A stretch of DNA of 16,195 bases from Ahrensia sp. GTDB taxonomy: Bacteria > Pseudomonadota > Alphaproteobacteria > Rhizobiales > Rhizobiaceae. Positions 1 through 10,300 of this stretch are shown here, piece after piece (positions within the stretch are counted from its first letter, which is position 1; each line of letters begins with the position of its first letter). Where the stretch lies: NCBI GenBank assembly GCA_002698425.1, contig NZXU01000116.1, forward strand, positions 1 to 16,195. Reading direction: 5' to 3'. The notes beneath the pieces were generated by a model. That model saw only the letters and a list, made by a program, of their open reading frames with translations. It was not told the origin of the DNA and made no database searches. Both the position numbers and the translations under genes were made by a program.

Positions 1-1
1 C

Positions 2-253
2 GAACTCAACGGCCCCGACATCTACCGCACCACGACCGTCACCCGCGAGGTGTACACCATCAGAGGAACCGTCAAGCAGGGCAATTCGGGCGGGCCGATG
101 ATCAACCGCAGCGGCAAGGTGCTCGGCGTGGTGTTCGGCGCCGCGGTCGACGACGCCGACACCGGCTTCGTGCTCACCGCCGACGAAGTCGCGCGGCAGA
201 TGGCCCGGGTGGGCAACGTCGATCGGGTGCCCACCGGCACCTGCATCAGCTGA
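2..253 (+). CDS. marP: MarP-type membrane serine protease, C-terminal 83 residues (5' end outside window)
   Basis: The frame is open from the first complete codon and stops at 251-253, so only the end of the gene is present. The fragment contains the catalytic serine motif G-N-S-G-G-P and the following S1 beta-barrel strands (G-x-V-L-G-V-V-F-G-A-A). It ends with Cys three residues from the C-terminus; in M. tuberculosis MarP (Rv3671c) the equivalent Cys is disulphide-bonded, which stabilises the active protease. MarP is a membrane-anchored periplasmic protease needed for acid and oxidative-stress resistance and known to process the peptidoglycan hydrolase RipA. The N-terminal membrane helices and the catalytic His and Asp are upstream of the window. 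Identity rests on the motif, the C-terminal match and the exact neighbour order of the Rv3667-Rv3671c region. The gene converges on the ephE-like gene and overlaps it by 8 bp tail to tail. Confidence 0.9.
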   Translation, partial: ELNGPDIYRTTTVTREVYTIRGTVKQGNSGGPMINRSGKVLGVVFGAAVDDADTGFVLTADEVARQMARVGNVDRVPTGTCIS

Positions 254-1217
254 CCGGTCGGGCGTAGACCTGCTCGAGGAACCGGGTCAGCTGGTCGTTG
301 ACCTGGCCGGGCGCTTCCTCGTGGGCGTAGTGCCCCGCGCCGGCGATCGACGCATAGCGCCCGTGCGGAGCGTACTGCCGGGTCCGGTTCACGGGATCGG
401 CCAGCACATACGGATCGCCGTCGCCGCGCAGGTGCAGCACCGGCACCGATATCGGCCGCTTCATCGAGCGCATGAAGCGCCGGCCCTCGCCCCGCAGCTG
501 GCTGCGCGCCGCCCAGCGCTGGTACTCCAGCGCCGAGTGCGCAGCCGAGGGGATCTGGATGGCCCGCCGCAGATGGCCGATGGTCTCGGCGAAGTCGTCA
601 CCGGCCTGCCACGCGGCGCTGGACCTGCTGCGCACCAACCGTTCGAGCTCGGCGCCGTCGTGGCGGGTCAGGCTGCGCTCGGGCCAGATCGGGACCTGGT
701 AGCGCAGCATCCACGGCAGCAGCGCCCGGCCCTGGTCCCGGCGCCGCAGCGCCGAGGCGCGCAGTGCCGCCGGGTGCGGTGAACTCACCACGGCGATCGC
801 CCGCACCACCCTCGGGTGCAGCACCGACGTGGCCCAGCACACCAGGCCGCCGTCGGCGTGCCCCACCAGCGTGGCGCTGTTGTGCCCGAGCGCGCGGACC
901 AGTCCGGCGGTGTCGCCGGCCAGTGTCCACCCGTCGTATCCGCGAGGGGGCTTGTCGCTGGCTCCGTAGCCGCGCAGGTCGACGGCGACCACCCGGGCGC
1001 CCGACAGGCCGGTCAGCTGGTGGCGCCACGACCACCAGAACGAGCCGAACCCGTGCAGCATGATCACCAGCGGGCGGTCGGTGAACGGGCGGGACGCGTC
1101 GTCGGTGTCGGCACGCTGGTCGGCCTCGACGACGTGGAACCGAATGCCGTTGGCGTGCACATCCAGGTGTCGCCACGGCCCGTCGATCCGCACAGTCGAC
1201 GGATCAGGTGGGGGCAT
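246..1217 (-). CDS. ephE: Alpha/beta hydrolase, EphE-type epoxide-hydrolase homologue
   Basis: This 323-residue protein has an alpha/beta-hydrolase fold and is the counterpart of M. tuberculosis Rv3670 (EphE). Visible elements are the oxyanion-hole H-G-F-G (about residues 55-58), the strand/loop D-L-R-G-Y-G-A-S-D-K-P (about 80-90), the nucleophile elbow V-G-H-A-D-G-G (about 118-124), an acid-loop L-R-G-D-G-D-P (acid about 266-268) and the catalytic His in G-A-G-H (about 296). The elbow reads G-H-Ala-Asp-G-G, so Ala sits where epoxide hydrolases usually carry the nucleophilic Asp; the true reaction is therefore uncertain. ATG at 1215-1217 was chosen over the longer open frame because it shares its A with the TAA stop of the upstream membrane-protein gene (TAATG), a classic translational-coupling arrangement, and because the extension would overlap that gene. 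No signal peptide is seen, so it is probably cytoplasmic. Substrate is unknown. Confidence 0.88.
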   Translation of the reverse strand: MPPPDPSTVRIDGPWRHLDVHANGIRFHVVEADQRADTDDASRPFTDRPLVIMLHGFGSFWWSWRHQLTGLSGARVVAVDLRGYGASDKPPRGYDGWTLAGDTAGLVRALGHNSATLVGHADGGLVCWATSVLHPRVVRAIAVVSSPHPAALRASALRRRDQGRALLPWMLRYQVPIWPERSLTRHDGAELERLVRSRSSAAWQAGDDFAETIGHLRRAIQIPSAAHSALEYQRWAARSQLRGEGRRFMRSMKRPISVPVLHLRGDGDPYVLADPVNRTRQYAPHGRYASIAGAGHYAHEEAPGQVNDQLTRFLEQVYARPVS

Positions 1218-1717
1218 TACCAGCCGGACGGATCGGTGGCCGGCTTGCCGTCGGTGGTCGCGACCGCTTTGGCGGGCTTGTCCGGGCCGAACGCCTCGGG
1301 AATCTCTTTCACCGATTCGATGGTTTTCTGCGGCCCGCGGATCCGGCGCACCTTGAGGTATCCGAGCAACGCGAACACCGCGGTCACCACGACCATGATG
1401 CCGAAGACGATCAAGAACGCCGCCCACCGCCACAACCACGTGTCGAGCAGTTCGGCGACGAAGAAAAAGAAGAAGAACGTCGAGTAGAACAGCACCACCA
1501 GCGCCAGGATGAAGAAGACGCTGCCGGTCAGCCCCTTCTTGACGTCGCGGGTGATCTCGGCCTTGGCCAGCTCGACCTCCGCGCGCACCAGCGTCGACAC
1601 CTGGGCGGTGGCGTCCTTGACCAGATCACCGATCGAGGGGTCCGGCTTGGGTGCGTGGGGGTCCACCAACGGTATCGACGTCACCGTGGTCGGTACGCCG
1701 TTCGTGCGATCGCTCAC
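1217..1717 (-). CDS. Phage-holin-superfamily-like two-helix membrane protein (Rv3669 counterpart)
   Basis: This 166-residue protein matches the actinobacterial holin-superfamily III / DUF1469 pattern: a polar N-terminus, an amphipathic helix with the family signature L-V-R-A-E-V-E-L-A-K-A-E (about residues 43-54), two hydrophobic helices (about 66-88 and 98-121), then a basic stretch and a Lys/Pro-rich tail. The GTG start at 1715-1717 was chosen because a GGAAGG ribosome-binding site lies 8 bases upstream (1726-1731); the longer open frame would run through the divergent promoter region. The position matches the conserved transmembrane gene Rv3669 next to ephE and marP. Despite the family name, such chromosomal proteins are not demonstrated holins, and a role in envelope function is only inferred. 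The first helix contains six consecutive Phe. It is the first gene of a two-gene operon with ephE. Confidence 0.87.
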   Translation of the reverse strand: MSDRTNGVPTTVTSIPLVDPHAPKPDPSIGDLVKDATAQVSTLVRAEVELAKAEITRDVKKGLTGSVFFILALVVLFYSTFFFFFFVAELLDTWLWRWAAFLIVFGIMVVVTAVFALLGYLKVRRIRGPQKTIESVKEIPEAFGPDKPAKAVATTDGKPATDPSGW

Positions 1718-1863
1718 GCAAGCTTCCTTCCGGCTTCTGCTCGGTCCGGGTCCATTCCGGCTTATGTTGCCACGTGGCGTCCCACGAAACGATTCCGGCC
1801 GACGATAGACTGCGCTGACTACGAAGGTGTGGCGGGTCGGGCTGGTTGATAGGGGATTGACAC
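1718..1863. promoter_or_regulatory. Divergent intergenic region between holin-like gene and S1 protease
   Basis: This 146-bp gap must hold the promoters for both divergent genes. Ribosome-binding sites can be seen at each edge: GGAAGG (minus strand, 1726-1731) 8 bases before the GTG of the membrane-protein gene, and AGGGGA (1851-1856) 7 bases before the GTG of the protease gene. A TAGACT at 1806-1811 could be a -10 element for the protease, but no convincing -35 stands at the right distance. No promoter is obvious for the leftward gene. The middle holds overlapping inverted repeats (1769-1786), listed separately. Confidence 0.5.
1769..1786. promoter_or_regulatory. Overlapping inverted repeats, possible operator
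   Basis: GCCACGTGGC (1769-1778) is a perfect 10-bp palindrome centred on CACGTG. It overlaps a second inverted repeat, CGTGG-CGTC-CCACG (1773-1786). Both lie midway between two divergent genes, a normal place for a regulator-binding site. The regulator is unknown, and short GC-rich palindromes do occur by chance in mycobacterial DNA. Confidence 0.3.
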
Positions 1864-2568
1864 GTGAGGTTGCGCGGCCGCTGCCTGACCCTGCGCGCGG
1901 TACTGGCGGCAGTGACCGTGGTGTTGCTGATGCCGGCCGTGCCGGCTTCGGCCCAGGCGCCCGTAGCACTGGGCGGCGGCTCCGGGCTGGTCGTCGACGG
2001 CGAGACGTTGTGCACGTTGACCGCGATCGGCAACGACAACCAGGGCCGCCTGATCGGGTTCACGTCGGCGCACTGCGGCGGCCCCGGCGCGGTGGTGGCG
2101 GCCGAAGGCGCCGAGAACGCCGGGGTGGTGGGCACGATGGTGGCCGGCAACGACGCCCTGGACTACGCGGTGATCGAGTTCGACCCGGGCAAGGTCGCCC
2201 CGGTCAGCGCGGTCGACGGCTTCCGCATCGACGGGCTGGGACCCGATCCTTCGTTCGGCGACGTGGCCTGCAAACTGGGCCGCACCACGGGCTACTCGTG
2301 CGGCGTCACCTGGGGCCCGGGACAACAGCCCGGCACCATCGTCAACCAGGTCTGCGGTGGGCCGGGTGACTCCGGTGCGCCGGTCACCGTCGACAACAAG
2401 CTGGTCGGCATGATCCACGGCGCGTTCTCCGAGGACCTGCCGACGTGCATCATCAAGTTCATCCCGCTGCACACACCTGCGGTCACGATGTCGTTCAACA
2501 CCCAGCTGGCCGACATCACCGCCAAGGGCCGGCCGGGCAGCGGGTTCGTCCCCGTCGGCGCAAGCTGA
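1864..2568 (+). CDS. Secreted S1-family (chymotrypsin-like) serine protease, Rv3668c counterpart
   Basis: This 234-residue protein begins with a typical Sec signal peptide: several Arg, a hydrophobic core of about 17 residues and A-S-A before a likely cleavage at residue 30/31. The mature part carries a full S1 triad: His70 in T-S-A-H-C, Asp100 in L-D-Y-A-V-I-E-F, and Ser170 in G-P-G-D-S-G-A-P. Cysteines are placed for disulphides (Cys50-Cys71 bracketing the His, Cys136-Cys146, and Cys164 before the Ser), consistent with an exported streptogrisin-like protease. The GTG at 1864 is preceded 7 bases upstream by AGGGGA, and the signal peptide starts immediately, which supports this start. There is no obvious pro-region of the size seen in many streptogrisins. 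It is transcribed divergently from the holin-like/ephE pair and converges on acs. Its substrate is not known. Confidence 0.9.
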   Translation: MRLRGRCLTLRAVLAAVTVVLLMPAVPASAQAPVALGGGSGLVVDGETLCTLTAIGNDNQGRLIGFTSAHCGGPGAVVAAEGAENAGVVGTMVAGNDALDYAVIEFDPGKVAPVSAVDGFRIDGLGPDPSFGDVACKLGRTTGYSCGVTWGPGQQPGTIVNQVCGGPGDSGAPVTVDNKLVGMIHGAFSEDLPTCIIKFIPLHTPAVTMSFNTQLADITAKGRPGSGFVPVGAS

Positions 2569-2586
2569 CCGGCCCAGCCGCGCTGC

Positions 2587-2600
2587 CCTGACCCGTCAGG
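2587..2600. terminator. Possible bidirectional hairpin between convergent genes
   Basis: CCTGAC-CC-GTCAGG is a compact inverted repeat in the 35-bp gap between the stop of the S1 protease and the stop of acs. As RNA it would fold as a 5-bp stem with a CCCG tetraloop. There is no T-tract on either side, so it is not a canonical intrinsic terminator. Its location between converging genes is the main support. Confidence 0.3.
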
Positions 2601-2603
2601 CCG

Positions 2604-4313
<1,710 letters not shown>

Positions 4314-7300
4314 GCAGTTGGAGTAAACAACATCAAGGCAGTCGTAGCTTCTCCTCAGTGTGCCCCGCAGACATACACTATTGCGGTCACTCGTGCCGAG
4401 GCTACTGCCTGCGCCACGACGGGCGGTCTTGCTGGTTTGACACTCCAAGATCAAGCCGCAGCTAACATTGCGATTTCCCCAGCGTTTTCTGCAACCACCA
4501 GGTCATACACGGCTACCACCAACCAATTCACGGTAACGGCTAATCCGACTGCAATGGCAGGGTGGGCGGTGGCAACTGCTTTTACTAACAACGTAACTAA
4601 CTCTGCCACTAATGGACCTCATACTCTCGTAACGGGAGTTCCAAATACCTTTACGTTTACGACCACGATTGGCACTTGCTTCCCGCAAACTTATACACTG
4701 ACCGTCACACGAGCTGTAAATATGTGTCCGACTTCACTAATTTCGCAAGTGGAAATTACCAGTCCGGCCAACGTGAATGTGACCACAGCTGGATCTACTT
4801 ATTCGGCGAGTGTTGGGCAAGGAGTTACTTCAGTGACGTTCCGCGTTACCGCTGCTAATGGGTTGGAACCGGATGCAGGAACTGCCAGTGCAACATCAAT
4901 TACAGTCACCAATTTGCAGACGGGAACTAGCACTGCGATGACTGTAGGAACCAAAACAACTACTATTACTTGCAATCAATTCACCAATGTGCAAAACAAT
5001 TTGTGCCATGGTCAAAATTGTTACCGCCTCGTGGTGTTCACGCTTAATTGCGCACCAACCACGTTCACATTGTGTGTAACCAGGGCCGCTGCGTCATGCC
5101 CCGCTAGCACCGATGTCATCAAGTCCATTAACTTGAAGCTGACTGGTACGACTACTGTAGTACCGTTTGTTCAGACATCGGCAAGAACTTATTCCGGGGT
5201 GATTCCTGTGGCAAACAGTCAAGTTTTCTTTGACAACTTGGTACTCCAGGACTTTTTGCCGTCTTCTATCAACCAACAGTGGTTGTCGACTGGTTCAGCT
5301 CCCACTGGCACAGCATCGAACGTCGGGATGGGTAATGACCTGACTTTGGCTCGTTGCAATAATACCATTTTCTTGCGCATTTGTACACCTTACTGTGCTA
5401 CTCAAACCTACACGTTCAACATCGAGCGATCGCGTTCGTCTTGCCCAGCGGATTACATTACTAAAGTTAGTACTACTCCTGCTGTTACGTTTGCACAATC
5501 TCCAACTGGAGGCAATAGGCAGTTCTCAGCCACCGTCCCGACAGGCACCACAACAATCACCATCACAAATCCTAGTGCCTCGCTGAATCCTGCTCTAGTG
5601 GCAACCGGACTAATCTTGACCTCTCAAGTGCGCATGCCCGGGTCCACAACCTTTAGTGCGCCTGCGAACATTCCGGCCGCCGGAGTCGCGGTTCCATTGA
5701 ATATGTTTGGTGAATACGAAGTTATTGTAACTGTGGGTCCTGCAAATTGTCCCAAGGCATACTACACGATCAAGATTACTCGACCGACTCAGAGCTGCCC
5801 CGCGTCGTTCGCAAAGTCCTTGAAACTTACTACAGCTTCTGGCGTCGAGATCCCTTTGTCGGGAACTATTGGAAGTCAAACTGCAACTGTTCCTTACACC
5901 ACTCAGAACGTGCGGGTAGCGTTCACATTTGCTGACACAATGACTGGAACCGTGGCTCCTGCTGCCGGTGCCAATCAAGCAGTAGCAGTTGGAACAACTA
6001 AAATTACTGTAGTTGCAACGTCAGCCCAATGCGGTTGCCAAAGCTACACAATTACGGTTACGCGAGGAGAAGGTTGTTGCCCCACCAAGCAATCCGTATA
6101 CAAAACGTTCACCTTGGCTCAAGGTGGAACCAACATTCCATTGACTCCGGCGATTACTATGACTGCAGCCCGAAGTTTCACGGGAACACTCCTCGACAAT
6201 ACCAACGCCATTACGTTCACAGCAACGAAATATACCAATATGCCGGCCGTAACTGAAACCTTTACTGGAAAGAGTAATGGTGTCACTTGTGCAGGAACTA
6301 CTTGCCAGACCTACCCCGGATCCAACGTTATTGAAATGGTTTCAACGTCAGGTTCGTGCGTCCCGCAGACCTATACGTTCACTTTGACGAAGCCAGTGAA
6401 GGCAACATGTACTGGAGCAGCGTCAGCCACGTGCTGTCCTGCTAGCAGTGATGTATTGTCACCCACAGCTACCAACGTCTTCCAATTCGCAGGTGTTACC
6501 GAGACTTGCGCAGCTCTTGGAGCTGGTGGTCGAACTGCTGCTTGCACCGTACCGGCCGCTACTGGAGCCATTCCCTCGGCCACGTTGTCTGTGCCCACCC
6601 TGGTGGCTGGGCTAACGGGAACTGTCACTGTTACTCCGACGGGAGCCGTTACCATGAATCCTGGCGTGGCAAAGACGTGGACTGTAGTGGCAAGAACTAA
6701 TCAATGCGTTACGCAAACTTATACGGTTTCGTTGACCCTGGCGGCTCAGACCGCCGCCCCATGCCCAACTATCGGAACCAATTTCTTGACCAGCATAAGA
6801 ATTCAAGCGAACGGAATTGACCGTCTGTCCCCTGCCACCACCCCGCTTGGAGCAACTCGAACGGTAACTGCGAATGCCGTCGGCTACACTGCAAGTGTGG
6901 GCGCGACTGCTACCTTGACAATTGTCAAAGCCGACGCTGGCGTGTCATTGTCATGCACTCGTTCCACTTCATGCACCAGTACTCCTGTCGCGTACGATCC
7001 AGCGACGAATTTGGCTTTGACTGTCGGAGCCAATCAAGTAGTTTGTGTTGCCGGCTTCCGATGCGGTGCAGATCAGACGTACACATTCAATGTACCGAGG
7101 TCGGCCCCGTCGTGTCCTTCCTCAAGCAACTTGTTGACCAGCTCGCTTGCGCTGACATTAAGTGCAGGAACCGTTGCAGCCAACCAACTCACCGTGACCG
7201 GAAGCGGGAACAGTTTTACATACACTGCTCCTATTGCAACTGTAGGAACCGCAACAACTGTTCGATTTACTGCAAACCCCACGGGAAGTGAGCTTGCTCC

Positions 7301-10300
7301 AGGATGGGCCCAGCAATCTCTCCAATTCAATGGTGTGACAGTTGCTAACCCAACCGATCCCCAAACCATCTTCTCGGACACCACTGGAAACGCAAACAAA
7401 TATGTTTTGGTCGCTCAGGATGAAGCCTGCGGCAAACGAACCTATACTTTCTTGATCCCCCGTAACGAGAACACTTGTCCCGCCGATAAGAATGTTCTCC
7501 AAACCCTGGTTCTCGATGAAACGCCGAACATTGTAAGCAGACCCGGTGACAATGGTGATACAGTACTGTCAGCAACCGTTGCGGCGCTGGGTACAAACAG
7601 GGCAATAACCGTCTCTGGCCTTGACTTCCGCCTGAAGAGTTTGGATGTCAAGTCCATCACCACAAAGGCTGGAATCACTCCTGCCGCGGCGGATTTCCTT
7701 GCACGTTTTGAAGTTTTGGGTGCCACCGGTACAACGCCTATTGTTACGCGCCCCTCGCTCGGCAAGGCAATCCCGATGACGATCATGACCAATGTGTTCC
7801 GCATAGTCGCGTACACCCAGAATTGCATTCCTCAAACCTACACGATTACTGTGCCGCTGACGGATAAGACATGTCCCACCGATAATTTGATCCTTGCAAG
7901 TATTGGTTTCCGGCTAAGCACTGGAACCACCCAGACTATCACCAACCCGACGTCTTTGACTAGCACCGTACCGAACATTTTGACCACCACTGACGGCATC
8001 AAATTGGCTAGTGGAAATTTGAACTCTGTTTTACTGAAACCAGGTATCTTGGCCCCCACCAACAACGGTTTGGTATCTACTGGAACCGTTGAAGTTCGAT
8101 ACAATGGCTTGAATGTAACCAACTTGAACACCGATCAGCAAGTAAATGCTGGCACCAATGTATTCCACATTATTTTCACGACAAACAATTGTGCCAAAAT
8201 TACGTACACTTTCAACGTGGTGAAGGCTGCTGCAGCAACATGCACAGCTGGAAACCAAGTGGTTCGTCAGGTCATATTTGAAGATACGGCCGGAGGAAAC
8301 GCGCGTACGGTTAGCTTCACCACCACAACTTCTCAAACGGTTGCCTACAACAACGACAAGTATCAGGTGCGCATCAGAAGTATTGATCCGGCACCTCAGA
8401 ACGCTCGTACTGGTGGCTGTGTTTGTGGTATGGTGCAGTATCAAATTTCACTGAAGAGTGGAGGCAATACTACCATGCCTTCCAACATCGTACTCAGTAG
8501 TACTGCCGCAGATCTCCCCGGCAACACTGTGTTGAATCTCATTCCCTCGACCGGAACCGACAACCAATACATTATTTCGGCATTCTCTGAGCGATGCGCG
8601 CCTTCTACTTTCACGATCACGATCACCAAGGCCACCTCGGGTGCCGCTTGTGCCAATCCATTCATCAAGGAGGCTATTGTCAACGCGTATCCGATTGCGT
8701 CCGCCACTAACTTCAAGCGAATCGATTACACCTTCCAAAACAACGCCGTGTTGAATACTTTGACTGTAACTGTTCCGAACTACATGGATCAAGCAGCTAT
8801 CGTGCATGACCCGGCACAAACTACCTTGGCTTTTGCTGCCCCTGCCACTGCCGCTGTTGCGACCGTTTTCAGACACCCTGGAAGCATTGCGGAGAGCACT
8901 GCCGCAGTAACTGTGTGCGACAGCAATCCTGGTGGAGGCGGTGGATGCGGAAACCGATTCAATTTGGTGCCTGGAACCAATCGAGTGGTTATCCAGTACA
9001 GGATCCGAAACTGTGCCTGGCCAACGTACACTATTAACATCGTTCGAGAGGAAGTTTGTCCCAGCGACCTTTTGATGGGATTCACCATCAAACACTCCCA
9101 ACTTCCTGCTGCAGGTCAAACCATTGTTTTCACCCCTGGAAATTACACTGCAGAACTGAAGGTCAATCCCCAAGTGACCGGTATGAACATCGATAATTTC
9201 ATGACCTACAATAATATCTTGGATAGTGGTCTCTCCATTACTGTCAAGTTCCCGAACCTACCAGCTGTAACTGGTACCAAGACCCTGAACGTAATGACCA
9301 ACAATCGATTTGACAAGGGAGATAGTAATGTGCTTATCGTGGCCTCCAACTGTGGTTGTAAACCCATCACATACACAGTAAAGGTGAACCGTGCCCTGTG
9401 CAAATGTCCCCCTAACAACGACGTTGTAACTGCTTTGACGGCGAGAATTGGAACCACGACCTACCCAGTGGTCGGTTCGGTTGCGACAAACCGGAACTTC
9501 ACAGTTGCACTCCCGACCAATATCGGCACCACCGCGATAACAATCGGAGTCACCAATCCGTTTGGCCTTTCCATCCTTCCAACGCAGGCAGGCAATCAAG
9601 TGGTCACTGTTCAACAAATGGGCAGTGCTCCCGCTAATTGCGCAGCCAATGGAGTTAACCAATGGAACTGTAATGTAAACGTAGCCACTTTAATGGGCGG
9701 CTCTAACGTCGTCTCCGTTGTCGTCCAGACCAATTGCAAGACACAAACGTACTTTATGGACCTTCAGTTCGCCACCAACTCTTGCCCTAGCAACAGCGAC
9801 TTGATTACTGCATTGCCAGTCACGATTAATACTGCTCCATTCGCTAACCAGGTAGTTACCTTTGACGGAGCTTTCTCCAATGGCAAGCGTGTCTTCCGAG
9901 CTACCGTTCCGAACGGCGTCACTCAAGTGGCCTTCGGAAATCCGGTTTGGGCTGCATCTGCTGTTACCCCTAGCGCAACCGCTGTTGCGCCGACGACCGG
10001 AGCGTTGAATGGAAACAAGGCTCTCGCAGTTGTCGGAGACAATACCTTCGTTTACACCGTGGCCAGTACTAGTTGCTGCACACAAACTTACACTTTCATC
10101 ATTACCCCACAAACCATGGCGTGCCCAAGCACCCAACCTCTCGCTTCAATTGTCGTCCAAAACAGCAAGAGTATTGCCAAGACTGTCACTGGTTTGCCCG
10201 GAACTACTCTTTCTGCTACGATTGAGTCATGGAGTACCCAAGTTCGTATTCTTGGTGCCACTCCTGTTGCGACCAGTCCGATCACTGGCTTCACCGCGGT

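Noticed and set aside
1218..1439. Longer ephE-type frame starting near 1439
   Set aside because: It would overlap the holin-like gene almost halfway; the ATG at 1217 is in the typical TAATG position and directly precedes the conserved protein.
1718..1969. Longer start for the holin-like gene at 1969
   Set aside because: The extension crosses the divergent promoter region and the 5' end of the S1 protease gene. The GTG at 1717 has a good ribosome-binding site.
4314..4454. Upstream extension of acs with an ATG at 4454
   Set aside because: The 47 residues do not match the acetyl-CoA synthetase N-terminus and are the reverse complement of repeat-protein codons. They are a product of the chimeric join.
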